DNA of 64,000 bases, taken from positions 62,001 through 126,000 of the forward strand of contig NC_016037.1 of the NCBI RefSeq assembly GCF_000182745.2, in the 5' to 3' direction. The DNA is from Komagataeibacter medellinensis NBRC 3288. Lineage in GTDB: Bacteria > Pseudomonadota > Alphaproteobacteria > Acetobacterales > Acetobacteraceae. The position numbers and the translations under genes are program-made. This document shows positions 7,162 to 16,057 of this stretch, piece after piece. The stretch's first letter is position 1. Every line of letters starts with the position of its first letter. The notes below the pieces were generated by a model. It had not been told where the DNA came from. It was given only the letters and a program-made list of their open reading frames with translations, and did no database searches.

Positions 7162-10100
7162 CTACCCAATGGTAAATTCGAGTTCCGATTGTTCATCAAT
7201 GGCGCGCAGGGTTTCATACAATCCTGCGGCCACGCCTCTACCTTCCACGATCTCATCCGCCAGTTCATCCAGAACGCCGGCAAACGCTTCATCGGTCGCG
7301 AGACCGAAAACATTCATGCGCTCGCTTTTTCTGCGTTCGATCTCGCTGTTTGCTGTTCCCGAGGGAAATACGGTGGCGAGCATCCGCAGGGCTCGGGCAA
7401 AGTGGATCCGTTTGTAAAGGCGCGAACGGAGCGCCGTGTCGCCAGGCGTCGTCGAGAAAGACCAGAGTTCGATTGGCCCCAGGACGTTCACCAGAAGCTG
7501 TTCATACTTTGCTTCTCCGGCCGACATGTCCACGAAGAATGGCGCACCATTCTTTGCCGGTCCCGGCAGTGCGTTGCGGATCACATAGGCGCTGGCATCG
7601 GACAGCTTGAAACGTCGGATAAGACTGTCTGCCGTCTCCTGATCACCGCATTTGAGGACCCATCGGGCGGTTGATATCTTGTAGAGATCCTCGCTGAAAT
7701 CGGTATGGTTCTGTGAAATGAAGGCGAGTTGGACGTTGTGCTTGCGCCCCTCGCGGCCGTCGCGGACAGCCTGCTTGTCTACCTGGGGCGCTGGTTCGGT
7801 ACGGTGCCACTCATCGAAGTCGACACGCTTCGTCGTTTCATACATCTCAGTGAAGCGGGCGAGATGATAGTCCCGCATGGACGGGGGCATATGCGGGTCG
7901 TCGGCATAATCGGGATGGAGAAAGAAATTCCGGGCCAGGATATGGCGGCCAAGCATATACATGAGCGCTGTCTGGCGGTTGGCCGCGGGAGAGCCGGATG
8001 GTGCCACCTCGGCAAGATCGAGAACGATCACGCGCGCGTCCCCCATATCCAGCCTTGTCGGGGACGCCAGCATGGGAAAATTCTTGATCACGTTCATGAT
8101 GTAGCGATCAAACGTGTCGATCAGGCTTTCTCCAGTTTCCAGGGTGATCTTGGAATAGCGTTTTTCGATTTCCGGGCTGCGGGCCGCAATCAGCAGATCC
8201 TGCAGGACTGGTACGGCATGGCGCTGGGCAAAACCTGCAAGGCGGTATTCCCTGAGATTGACAAGGGCATCGACGACATCCCGCCACCATGTCGGATCGT
8301 CCTCTCCCGCATGGTGGGGCAGGCTGATGCCCAGCGATGTTATTGCGGCATCGACGTCGGGCTCGATCCCCGGAGTGTAGATTTTAGGCGTGCCCCCCTG
8401 CACCCCGGTGCAGAGGCGGTAGGCTTCATCAATCACGTCCTCTACCAGATGGTCCATGCCCTCCCACGGCCTGCCATCCAGCGGCGTGGCAAGGAGCGAG
8501 ATGAAATTCTGCAGGAAGACGCGCTCGAGTGGCAGGGGATATTCCAGCCCGACCTGGGTATCGAAGACATTGACCTCGAAGCCCGGGATTGCCTGCATTT
8601 TGACGTAAACCGCCTCGTGCTGGCGTTCGGGGCCAAGCGCGTTGCGCAGCATCTCGATCAGTCCGCGCGAGGACGGCCCGATATCGAGCTTGCCGATATA
8701 GGGGAGCTTCGTGCCGTGGCTGCTGATCGCGGCGCTGCTGAGGATCAAGCCCAGCAGAATGGTATTGGCCAGAACGGATTTTCCGCCGCCAGGCGGAGCT
8801 ACGATAATGTCTACGACGGATGGGCGTAGCCCGCCCCCGGTCGGATCATAGGGCCAGATTGAACCATCGGGTTTGCGGAAGAGAATGGATCCCCTCTGCC
8901 ACGGTGACGCACTGCGTGCCCACGGCATCATGGAGAACGCATCACCGACAAGAGCGAGCGATGAGGTCGCAGTCGAACCGAGCGCCAGGGCAGGGACAGA
9001 ACCCATGGCCGCTTCCAGCGGATCGCCAGAGATCCGCGTTGTCTTGCTGTTGCCCCACGCATCAATTGCCTGGGAGAGATCCGACGCCTGCCGTCGCAGC
9101 TTCGCCTCTGCTCCAACCGGAGCCCAGGTTGTGGCGGTCATGCGCATCCGCACGGAATTATGGTTGTTTTTCTGGCGCTCCAGCTTGAGTGCGGCAAACG
9201 CCCGTCGAATGTCGCTATTTCCGGGGAACATCGCCAGAAACCCGGCTCCGGCTTCCTTGAAGCCGAAGGCGGCGCGGCCACCACCCTCCAGGATCATGGC
9301 GCTGCGCCATGGCAGTCTCTTGCGGCCAAGCACGCTGGAGAGTTCGGAAAACGGGCGCGGATCCTCTGGGCCAATCGTCATGTCGACCGGGGCGTATGTA
9401 TAATCCCCCACGGTCACGAGCTGTCCGCCTTTCGTTTCGGCGTCGGCATTGAAAATCTGGTCCCGGATCGCTGGCCAGAGCAGGCCCTGCGGATGTGGCT
9501 GCGGGTCATCCAGATCGTCCGGAAGCCGTGGCATGACCCGGTCACCCAGCAGGGTCGGTTTCCAGGCGGAGCCCGCCGTTTCACGATAGGTCGCTTCGCG
9601 CGCGACCTGCAATGCCTGATGTGGACCAAGGAATTCGCAGGAAATGTCGAACCCCTGCAGGGCAGCCTGGACGCGTGAAATGAACGATTCATGGCGGGCC
9701 GCCATGATATCGGAGCGCAGGGCAAAACGTTGGGTATTGCCCACGCGGGGAAATTGGGAGGCAAGGGTCCTGCGCTCCTCTGCCACCTGTTTGCGGTCCT
9801 CACGTGTCAGCACGCTGGGCCGGGTCCACAGGACATAACAGGTGGCCTCCCAGCGCATGACGTTTGGCCAGCGCCGGCGCCTCTCTTCGATGACGTCCGA
9901 AAGGTCTGCTCCGATCTGCCGGGCTATGGACCGGCAACCATTGAGACTCAGTCGGTCAATCTCGATACCTGAGCGCTCGGGATCGGAAATATACCATCCC
10001 ACGATGGCATGGCCACGTTCTTCAAGGAGACCCTGCAATTCTATACGCTGCTGCTCGGCGAGTGCTTCCACTTCCTGCCGCGTGCACATACGACGCAGGC

Positions 10101-10245
10101 CATTGATGCGTAGTACGGAGACATATTCACCGCGTTTGGTGATGAGATGGTCCCCGTGCGTACTTTCCACATCGCAGAATGAGGCAAGGGGCTGGCGCAG
10201 CCCGAGGCTGATGCCGGCCAGCAGACTGGAAAGAATACCGCCCAT
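7162..10245 (-). CDS. icmB: DotO/IcmB (TraU) type IVB secretion ATPase
   Basis: 1027 residues, close to Legionella IcmB/DotO (about 1009) and R64 TraU. This VirB4-class ATPase docks at the inner-membrane face of the type IVB channel and powers assembly or transfer. Walker A is APPGGGKS at about residue 485 and a Walker B-like RVIVLDLAE lies near 738. The C-terminal region has LAFISQNHTDF, resembling a VirB4 motif, at about 840. No transmembrane segment is evident beyond a weakly hydrophobic N-terminus. It is the last gene of the minus-strand dot/icm block, 13 bases after dotN, consistent with co-transcription. It appears intact. Confidence 0.9.
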   Translation of the reverse strand: MGGILSSLLAGISLGLRQPLASFCDVESTHGDHLITKRGEYVSVLRINGLRRMCTRQEVEALAEQQRIELQGLLEERGHAIVGWYISDPERSGIEIDRLSLNGCRSIARQIGADLSDVIEERRRRWPNVMRWEATCYVLWTRPSVLTREDRKQVAEERRTLASQFPRVGNTQRFALRSDIMAARHESFISRVQAALQGFDISCEFLGPHQALQVAREATYRETAGSAWKPTLLGDRVMPRLPDDLDDPQPHPQGLLWPAIRDQIFNADAETKGGQLVTVGDYTYAPVDMTIGPEDPRPFSELSSVLGRKRLPWRSAMILEGGGRAAFGFKEAGAGFLAMFPGNSDIRRAFAALKLERQKNNHNSVRMRMTATTWAPVGAEAKLRRQASDLSQAIDAWGNSKTTRISGDPLEAAMGSVPALALGSTATSSLALVGDAFSMMPWARSASPWQRGSILFRKPDGSIWPYDPTGGGLRPSVVDIIVAPPGGGKSVLANTILLGLILSSAAISSHGTKLPYIGKLDIGPSSRGLIEMLRNALGPERQHEAVYVKMQAIPGFEVNVFDTQVGLEYPLPLERVFLQNFISLLATPLDGRPWEGMDHLVEDVIDEAYRLCTGVQGGTPKIYTPGIEPDVDAAITSLGISLPHHAGEDDPTWWRDVVDALVNLREYRLAGFAQRHAVPVLQDLLIAARSPEIEKRYSKITLETGESLIDTFDRYIMNVIKNFPMLASPTRLDMGDARVIVLDLAEVAPSGSPAANRQTALMYMLGRHILARNFFLHPDYADDPHMPPSMRDYHLARFTEMYETTKRVDFDEWHRTEPAPQVDKQAVRDGREGRKHNVQLAFISQNHTDFSEDLYKISTARWVLKCGDQETADSLIRRFKLSDASAYVIRNALPGPAKNGAPFFVDMSAGEAKYEQLLVNVLGPIELWSFSTTPGDTALRSRLYKRIHFARALRMLATVFPSGTANSEIERRKSERMNVFGLATDEAFAGVLDELADEIVEGRGVAAGLYETLRAIDEQSELEFTIG

Positions 10246-10258
10246 TGATATGATCCTG

Positions 10259-10921
10259 TCATGTCATGACCGGTTGGGGATCGGCATCAAGCCATTCCCT
10301 GACAAGCGCCGGGTAGATGTCGGTGGGGCCGTTGTAGAGACGGCCCAGGGGGAAGAGCCGGATGCCGTCCATCAGGGTGGTCGCGCTTTCATTGATCTGC
10401 GGGTCCGCCCGGTTCGCCATCAGCAGGGCAGTCGCCAGCAGTCGGGGAGAGGTTGTCTCCAGCCGCCGCCGGGCTTCGGTCGTTCGCGCGTGCAGAGCGC
10501 GGAGCACAGCGAGAGCGCTTTTGCATTGCGCAGGCATCATCGCGGTGTCCGACCCTGACGCGATCGCGTCCATTGCACGATGCCAGACGACATCCTGTCC
10601 GTTTGGTCCATTGCCGAGCGTCTGCATGAGAGCCTGATGCGCGCAGCGGGTCAGGGTCATGATGCGGGCCTGCGGCAGTTTCGGCCACCATATCAGGACG
10701 GCTTCGCGTTCAATGGCCGGACGGGTCGGATCCTGCAGGATGTTGCATAAGGCGCAGACAGGCCCGGGTCCATCACCATGCCATGGAAACCTGCGACCAA
10801 GCGTTATCAGGCCGCAGCAGGCACATGTGAAAAGGCCCGGCTCACCCATCTCCCCGGCGCCTGGCGCTGACGGATCCCATGGGCGCGGCAGCAGCCGGAA
10901 AGACTGTGTGAGACGGGCCAT
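10259..10921 (-). CDS. icmJ: DotN/IcmJ-like zinc-binding protein
   Basis: 220 residues from ATG 10921; Legionella IcmJ is 208. Two Cys pairs, CACC (FTCACCGL) and CALC (VCALCNIL), within the first 65 residues probably bind zinc as in DotN, which is part of the DotL coupling complex. The reading frame continues upstream to about 11185, but that part lies over dotP. The ATG at 10921 sits 13 bases after the dotP stop and is therefore preferred. It lies between dotP and dotO, the Legionella icmD-icmJ-icmB order. Confidence 0.75.
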   Translation of the reverse strand: MARLTQSFRLLPRPWDPSAPGAGEMGEPGLFTCACCGLITLGRRFPWHGDGPGPVCALCNILQDPTRPAIEREAVLIWWPKLPQARIMTLTRCAHQALMQTLGNGPNGQDVVWHRAMDAIASGSDTAMMPAQCKSALAVLRALHARTTEARRRLETTSPRLLATALLMANRADPQINESATTLMDGIRLFPLGRLYNGPTDIYPALVREWLDADPQPVMT

Positions 10922-10934
10922 TGCGATCGGGTTC

Positions 10935-11405
10935 CTAGCCGCCGCTCGTGAATTGATAGGCCTGAGCCTGCGTACCAACGGTTGCCGAGCCACCGGACGC
11001 GGTGTTGGCAGCCTTGTTGATCCACTGCGGACCCGTTGCGAAAAGACCGCACAGCACGATGCCGGCGATTGCCATACCGACCTTTCCGGGCGAACGGTTC
11101 TGTTCGTTGCGGCTCTGCCAGGCCGCCCATACGCCGCCGATGAAGCAGATGAAGGCAGCGACATACATGCACGCAGCAGCGACAAAGCCGCCCGCTGTCA
11201 GCCCTTCCTGGGCGGTGGCCTGCATCTGGGCCCCGATACCGTTTGCGCTGCCGGTTGCGGATTGGGCCAGCGCATGGCTGGCAATGAGGATCGGGACGTA
11301 CAAAGTACCGAGCGCCGTGACGGCACGCTGTCTGTATCCGACCCGTTTGGTCACGAGACGCGTCAATCGCGCCGCGTCGGGGGTGCTTGTGCGAGAGAGG
11401 TTCAT
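10935..11405 (-). CDS. icmD: DotP/IcmD (TraR) inner-membrane protein
   Basis: About 156 residues from ATG 11405, preceded by GGAG eight bases upstream. Features are a signal-type hydrophobic segment (LGTLYVPILIASHALAQ) and two transmembrane segments (AACMYVAAFICFIGGVWAAW and VGMAIAGIVLCGLFATG). It resembles DotE at 13020-13565 in layout, as Legionella DotE and DotP do. It is a small membrane component of the type IVB apparatus. Upstream, a 1.6-kb insert separates it from dotE, so it may depend on read-through or a local promoter. Confidence 0.75.
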   Translation of the reverse strand: MNLSRTSTPDAARLTRLVTKRVGYRQRAVTALGTLYVPILIASHALAQSATGSANGIGAQMQATAQEGLTAGGFVAAACMYVAAFICFIGGVWAAWQSRNEQNRSPGKVGMAIAGIVLCGLFATGPQWINKAANTASGGSATVGTQAQAYQFTSGG

Positions 11406-11592
11406 GGTCAAGGGCTCCGTTAAAGAGGGAGGCATGTCCCTCAGAGGAGTCTTCGGCCAGTAACATGCGACTGCGGATATTTTTTCCGAAAAAATCTACC
11501 TTGCCGAACATTACACTATGACTTCGGTATAAAAATGGCTATCCGGCGTTTGGGGTTGATGGGCTGAATCCCAGGCTCGTTGAGAAGGCAGC

Positions 11593-11871
11593 TCAGGCCA
11601 CCGCCTGAGCTACCATATCGGGGTGCCGTCCGATGACCCGAACGTAGGCTACAGCGAAGTCGGGGGCCATCGCCCGTGCCTGCTCCCAGTCCCGTAACGT
11701 ACCGACAGGAACGCGGAAACGGCTGGCAAACTCGACCTGAGACAGACCGAGATCGTTACGGGTTTTACGGATCAACCGCGCCCTTTGCCCACGCTCCATG
11801 CCTTCGATGGATACCGCGCGGTCTTCGGAATCCGCCGGATCAGCAGGCAGAATGATATGCTCTCTCTTCAC
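11593..11871 (-). CDS. XRE-type antitoxin partner of BrnT
   Basis: 92 residues with a helix-turn-helix at about 28-80 (RARLIRKTRNDLGLSQVEFA...RVPVGTLRDWEQAR), in the HigA/YiaG-like class. It overlaps the end of the brnT-like gene by 32 bases, the layout of a toxin-first toxin-antitoxin operon. Classical BrnA antitoxins are ribbon-helix-helix proteins; an HTH antitoxin with BrnT is a known alternative pairing. It probably represses its own operon and neutralises BrnT. It lies inside the dot/icm block on the same strand. Confidence 0.75.
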   Translation of the reverse strand: MKREHIILPADPADSEDRAVSIEGMERGQRARLIRKTRNDLGLSQVEFASRFRVPVGTLRDWEQARAMAPDFAVAYVRVIGRHPDMVAQAVA

Positions 11872-12112
11872 CTTTGTTGCTCCTTCTCACGGAAATAAAG
11901 CGGGGCAGATCGTCCCGCCAGACAAACACACCGGTGAACAGCTTCTCGCCCACGACGCCAACCACTTTGTAGCGATCCTCCTCATCCTCAATGCGGATGG
12001 TGGGCAAGATCAGGTGATTATCGTCCTCGAAAATACGGTCGCCAAAGGCCAGAGACAGTTTGTGCTTTTTTTGGTTGGCGAGGTCTTTTGCGGGGTCAAA
12101 CCTGTCATCCAT
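11840..12112 (-). CDS. brnT: BrnT-family ribonuclease toxin
   Basis: 90 residues from ATG 12112 (MDDRFDPAKDLANQKKH). The BrnT pattern is FDPAK..NQ.KH at the start and RYKVVGVVGEKLFTGVFVW in the middle, ending with FISVRRSNKGEERAYH, which carries the Arg and Arg/His positions of the RelE-like ribonuclease fold. It is expected to cleave RNA and arrest translation. An upstream in-frame start at 12172 would add 20 residues that do not match the family. Length fits (about 90-95). The 12113-12458 region upstream shows no gene. Confidence 0.8.
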   Translation of the reverse strand: MDDRFDPAKDLANQKKHKLSLAFGDRIFEDDNHLILPTIRIEDEEDRYKVVGVVGEKLFTGVFVWRDDLPRFISVRRSNKGEERAYHSAC

Positions 12113-12458
12113 GAGACGATAATACGGGATTACCGTAGTTACTGTAAAGTGAAAACTACGGGCATCCCGCAACTCTTAGCCATTTCGACAGGTCGCCATC
12201 AACCTCGTATGCCCGATAGCATAAAAATCCGGGGCATATATATTTATCCAGAATCGCTTGAATATTTAGTAATAATGAAATATTTCTTGTTTAATTTCTA
12301 GAAAATATGAACAGCAAGCGAAAGTGATCGAGCGTATTTTAGGTACTGCCGCGAATACATCCCTATTTTTGTACGGACCTCAACTTTGATGGGTCTGTTA
12401 CCCTCATTATAAACAAGTTTCACACGGTCAACCGTTGGTTGGAATGGACGGTAAACTC

Positions 12459-12554
12459 TCAATTATCCTTGATAGGCATTTTAGAAATACCATAACCAAG
12501 AACACCAATGATGATTGGCATGCCAATGAAGGCGAAGAACTGCATAAAGGTCAT
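12459..12554 (-). CDS. 31-residue membrane micro-protein
   Basis: ATG 12554 to TGA 12459; 31 residues beginning MTFMQFFAFIGMPIIIG, essentially one transmembrane helix with a short charged tail (KMPIKDN). Its ATG overlaps the stop of the preceding 77-residue gene (ATGA), a strong sign that it is translated. Function unknown. The tight chain with two other small genes suggests a small membrane complex. Confidence 0.5.
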   Translation of the reverse strand: MTFMQFFAFIGMPIIIGVLGYGISKMPIKDN

Positions 12555-12784
12555 TCTCGAAGCCCCCCTAAAACGGTCTGTGCCCATTGAGGGAGAAAAT
12601 ATGCCATTCCCAGCCAGAAAGCGACTCCCAAGATAACGATATGAGTAGGAATGCGGTTGGCTGTCAGATTAAAAAATGACGCAGCCAAAGGAGATAGGAC
12701 ACCTAGCGAAAGGCAAGATCCCGCAGCGGTATCCTGCAGGTTTGCCCGCAGCTTGGTCCGCTCGTTATGAACAAGATTACCCAT
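12551..12784 (-). CDS. 77-residue membrane protein of unknown function
   Basis: ATG 12784 (MGNLVHNERTKLRANL) to TGA 12551. The N-terminal 15 or so residues are soluble and polar, then come two hydrophobic segments (SLGVLSPLAASFFNL and THIVILGVAFWLGMAYFL). The start overlaps the stop of the 53-residue gene upstream and its stop overlaps the start of the 31-residue gene downstream. An upstream in-frame start at 12811 is possible but lies inside the previous gene. An ERTKL-N-PLAA layout with one tiny membrane partner is, to my recollection, seen on other alphaproteobacterial mobile elements; function not recognised. Confidence 0.6.
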   Translation of the reverse strand: MGNLVHNERTKLRANLQDTAAGSCLSLGVLSPLAASFFNLTANRIPTHIVILGVAFWLGMAYFLPQWAQTVLGGLRE

Positions 12785-12938
12785 CCCACCCATCGCGTTC
12801 GGCGGCTTCAAGTTCCCTCGCGATCAGGCGGCGGATTGCTCCAGCACGGTTCATGCCCTGGCGCACGGCCACATGTGGCCATCTCTCCAGATGGCGCGCG
12901 CCCCGCTTTTTCGGGTTATTATTTCCCAATTTTATCAT
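12777..12938 (-). CDS. 53-residue basic protein of unknown function
   Basis: ATG 12938 to TAA 12777. It encodes a small Arg/Lys-rich protein beginning MIKLGNNNPKKRG, with a helical second half rich in Arg, Ala and Glu (RRLIARELEAAE). The sequence around its stop contains the ATG of the 77-residue membrane gene, so the two are translationally coupled. The upstream region is AT-rich. It could bind nucleic acid or simply be a small helical partner; no family was recognised. Lower confidence because it is short and supported mainly by coupling. Confidence 0.45.
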   Translation of the reverse strand: MIKLGNNNPKKRGARHLERWPHVAVRQGMNRAGAIRRLIARELEAAERDGWDG

Positions 12939-13019
12939 GTTTATCGGTTATTAAAAAAATGCGCAGGAAGAAAGTATCGAACCTTGGCCAATCTCAGCGC
13001 TACGGGTTGGGTCATGATT

Positions 13020-13565
13020 TTAGCCGGACATTGTCCAGTGGCTCAGGATCCAGGTTGCTTCCTTGACGGGATTGAGGAGGATCACGCCGAAAACGAACTG
13101 GATGAGGCAACTGAGTTTTGAGCGGTTTGTTTTTCCGGTCGCCGACGCGTTCCACGCAACGACCGCCATGAACGCCGCCCAGGCGCCGAACATTTCGAAG
13201 AACAGGGCGAAATCACTGACGATTGACAGGATGGCATCCTCTGGGCCAGTCCCGGAAATGACGCTTCCCGTCGTCGCTTCCGTGTAGCCGGTGACAGAAG
13301 CTCCCAGCGCAACCTGCGTATCGAGACCGGCAGAGGTGGTGGATTTGGTGAGTATCCTGTCAAAGGTGGCAAAGACGCCGGAAAGGACAATCCCGATCCA
13401 GGGCACCCAGGGACGGCCGACGAACGGGTTCTGGGGCTGGCGCTGCTGCCATAATCCCCATGCCCCGGTCAGGAAGGCAATCCACGCTGCAATATAGCAG
13501 GCCATTGGCAGCAGCCAGGCCATGGCGAGAGCGAGATCGTTGACGAGGTTGACCAGACCTTGCAC
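13020..13565 (-). CDS. icmC: DotE/IcmC (TraQ) inner-membrane protein
   Basis: 181 residues with four hydrophobic segments: AMAWLLPMACYIAAWIAFL (about 14-34), WVPWIGIVLSGVFATF (about 53-69), FALFFEMFGAWAAFMAVVAW and LIQFVFGVILL. This fits the multi-spanning DotE/IcmC protein. It follows dotF by 17 bases on the same strand, in the Legionella icmG-icmC order. The 12939-13019 gap after it leads into the micro-operon insert. Confidence 0.7.
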   Translation of the reverse strand: MQGLVNLVNDLALAMAWLLPMACYIAAWIAFLTGAWGLWQQRQPQNPFVGRPWVPWIGIVLSGVFATFDRILTKSTTSAGLDTQVALGASVTGYTEATTGSVISGTGPEDAILSIVSDFALFFEMFGAWAAFMAVVAWNASATGKTNRSKLSCLIQFVFGVILLNPVKEATWILSHWTMSG

Positions 13566-13582
13566 GTCGATGTGTCCTTGCC

Positions 13583-14749
13583 TTACTGGATGATGCCGCG
13601 TTCAGCCTGGATCACCCACATCGTGCCGCGTTGAGAGATGGCGCGCACACGCCCATATCCGCGGAGATCGGTGCCGATTTCGATTTCGGACTGTGGCGGT
13701 TGCCCGGCCGGCGCCGCGTCGTCCTGCACCATGGCAAGTTGGGGAGATGCGGCAAGTATCCGGTAGTGGGGGGTCCATGTCGGGGGCGGAGCAGGAGGCG
13801 TCGGGCGCATTTTCGCTGTCCGGGACGCTGGAGATTGCGGCGGCGTTGGTGCTGGCCGCGGCTCGGCCGCCGCGGCTTCCAGGGCTGCCCGTGCCTTGTC
13901 GGCCGCGGCGCGTGTGGCGGCCGGTCCATCTGACGGGGGAGCTTCGGCGTCGGCCACGGCCCGTTTCGCTTCGAGGAGCGACATCCGGCGGTTGAGATCC
14001 GAAGCCTTTGCCGTATCGGCGATACGCAGCCGGTCAATATCCTGCCGGAGTGCTGCGATGTCGCTGCGGGTCCGCTGCACCAATGCTGCTTCTTCCGTTA
14101 CAAGCTGCAGCACCTGCAACTGGTCGTCAGATGTCATGGGAGCCGCTTGCAGGCGGCTTGCTTTCTGGACCGCATCGTCCGTCGGAACAGCCTTTTCGAT
14201 GCCAGTGTCGTGTTTCTGCGCGGGCGTGTTCTCGGCCGACGGGGTAGCCGGTATTGGGCTGGCGGGATGGGGCGGCTTTTTCATCGCAAGAAGTGCCTTG
14301 AGATCCTCATCTGTAGCCGAGACCTGAGGTGCCGGCGGTGATGGCGATGATGTAGGTGAGTGTCCCGGCGCGGGAGACGCTTTGGGGCCTGATGGCAGCG
14401 GGGCGGAAATCATTCCGACTTCCTGGGCCACGGGAGACGCCTGCCTCTTTGTTATGCCCATCACGAGGAAGAGGGAGAGCAGACTGCCGACGGCAGTACC
14501 CGCAATCATGACCTGCCTGCGACGCGGAAGCGCCCTGAAAAGGGCTATTGCATGCGGAACGGGTCGGTTCCTGTCAGGTGCTGCTGTTACAGGTTGAAGG
14601 TGAGGGGAGGGAGGCTCGGCAATTATGTCCGCCTCGGGCGAAGGGTCAGGCTCGGGCATTGTGCCCAGCTTGCGGAACGGAACAGGTTCGATGCCGCGAT
14701 CCGCGCTGAACGGATCCCGGGACGTCGTTGCGGTTGCGGCTGAGGTCAT
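13583..14749 (-). CDS. icmG: DotF/IcmG (TraP)-like membrane protein
   Basis: 388 residues in bitopic layout. A proline-rich cytoplasmic N-terminus of about 80 residues leads to one transmembrane helix (VMIAGTAVGSLLSLFLVMGI, about 85-105). A Pro/Ala-rich periplasmic linker follows, then a predicted coiled coil (about 205-300: LVTEEAALVQRTRSDIAALR...RMSLLEAKRAV) and a C-terminal domain ending in WVIQAERGIIQ. This matches DotF/TraP architecture; sequence in this family is poorly conserved, so the call rests on order and layout. It sits between dotG and dotE. Confidence 0.7.
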   Translation of the reverse strand: MTSAATATTSRDPFSADRGIEPVPFRKLGTMPEPDPSPEADIIAEPPSPHLQPVTAAPDRNRPVPHAIALFRALPRRRQVMIAGTAVGSLLSLFLVMGITKRQASPVAQEVGMISAPLPSGPKASPAPGHSPTSSPSPPAPQVSATDEDLKALLAMKKPPHPASPIPATPSAENTPAQKHDTGIEKAVPTDDAVQKASRLQAAPMTSDDQLQVLQLVTEEAALVQRTRSDIAALRQDIDRLRIADTAKASDLNRRMSLLEAKRAVADAEAPPSDGPAATRAAADKARAALEAAAAEPRPAPTPPQSPASRTAKMRPTPPAPPPTWTPHYRILAASPQLAMVQDDAAPAGQPPQSEIEIGTDLRGYGRVRAISQRGTMWVIQAERGIIQ

Positions 14750-14815
14750 GGTGAATGCTGCCTTCTGGTAGGGAGTGCAGAATTCGTCGATATCATGCGA
14801 CCGGTGCCCGAAAAC

Positions 14816-16057
14816 TTACTTCTTCATGACGACGTCCGACATGAAGATCACGCCGACACTGACCTGAGCGGCAAGATTTACGCGCGGCTGGGTCGGCATC
14901 TGCTGCATGAGTGCGCTGTTGACCTGCGAGGCCGCTGCACCGGCTGCCACGCCCAGTTGTTGCGGAAAATTCAGTGACTGGACGTAGTTGACGTTGCCGA
15001 GGGCTCCGATCGAACCGGTCGTGTTCGACGTCATCTCGATCGCCTGCCCGAGCCCCTGGACAAAGGCGGCAGCGGCGGGAAGAACAAAGCGCTCGACGTA
15101 TAGCTGGTCAACGCTTGAGGCCACCGCAGCTTCCATGGTGTCCGGCGCAACCACCATACCTTCGACCTGGATCGGGGTTGGATCATTTTTATGGAAGACC
15201 TGATCAACGCGGACAACCAGCCTGTTCAGATGTCCCCCGGCCCTTCTGACGGATGCTTTCATCCTGTCGCCAGCGAGTGGACCTGAATCAGCTTCCAGGA
15301 TGATTTCTCCCCCGAGATCGCTGTTGGTTGCTGAAACCGTATGGGCGTAAATCCCCCGCCCGGCAGGAACAAGGACGCGGGAGAGGGCCGTCTGGGAATT
15401 TGCTGTCGCCGTCGAAGTTATTGAAGGGGAGACCATCGGTTTCTTTGTCTGCTCCCTTCCGGTTTCCGTCTTTTCATACAGTACATTTGTGACAGGAAAG
15501 CGTCCATCAAGACGGCCTGCAAGATCCATGATCGCATGTCTGTATGCGGTGATGGCGTCCTTCTGGAGCTGCGGGTCACGTGGCACGGCGGCGCGGAAGG
15601 CTGCATCCGTCTGCACTGGTACGACGGGAACGCTTGGTACGACCTCAGGCGCGTGCGGGGCTGGCGCCGCGGCGGCCTTGGCCATCGCCGGGTTGACGTC
15701 CGCCCCGACCTCCTGGGCGACTGCGGGCGGGGGAGGCTTGTCGTCGGGATGGGTGGGCGTGCCCGGTGCAATATCGGGTGAATACGATTGTCCCGCAGTC
15801 TGTGCCCGGTCTGCCTCGTCGCGGATCTGATCTTCGCGGAGTTCCTGCTGGCGCGGATTGGAATTCAGGCCGCCGGGCAGAGGGTTGGCGGCGGGCGGCC
15901 TGCCGGGGTCCGAGCGTGGAAGCTCCTTACGGTGGATGGTGGAGATGAGCAGCGTGACACCAAGAACGGTGCCGATACTCCCAAGGATTGCGAGCAGACG
16001 CCGGTTTCCGCCCCGCGACGCATCACTGAACAGCTGGTTGAATCTGGGTTTCATCAC
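14816..16057 (-). CDS. icmE: DotG/IcmE (TraO) VirB10-like channel protein
   Basis: 413 residues, close to R64 TraO and much shorter than Legionella DotG because it lacks the long pentapeptide-repeat stretch. A short cytoplasmic tail and one transmembrane helix (LLAILGSIGTVLGVTLLIS, about 20-39) precede a Pro-rich linker. The C-terminal VirB10/TrbI-like domain carries LVPAGRGIYAHTV and ILEADSGPLAGDRM. It forms the periplasmic core and channel with DotH, DotC and DotD. Its start overlaps the dotH stop (16054-16057). Confidence 0.85.
   Translation of the reverse strand: MMKPRFNQLFSDASRGGNRRLLAILGSIGTVLGVTLLISTIHRKELPRSDPGRPPAANPLPGGLNSNPRQQELREDQIRDEADRAQTAGQSYSPDIAPGTPTHPDDKPPPPAVAQEVGADVNPAMAKAAAAPAPHAPEVVPSVPVVPVQTDAAFRAAVPRDPQLQKDAITAYRHAIMDLAGRLDGRFPVTNVLYEKTETGREQTKKPMVSPSITSTATANSQTALSRVLVPAGRGIYAHTVSATNSDLGGEIILEADSGPLAGDRMKASVRRAGGHLNRLVVRVDQVFHKNDPTPIQVEGMVVAPDTMEAAVASSVDQLYVERFVLPAAAAFVQGLGQAIEMTSNTTGSIGALGNVNYVQSLNFPQQLGVAAGAAASQVNSALMQQMPTQPRVNLAAQVSVGVIFMSDVVMKK

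Noticed and set aside
7729-8829. 366-codon plus-strand frame opposite dotO
   Set aside because: Antisense shadow of the ATPase gene; no recognisable domain.
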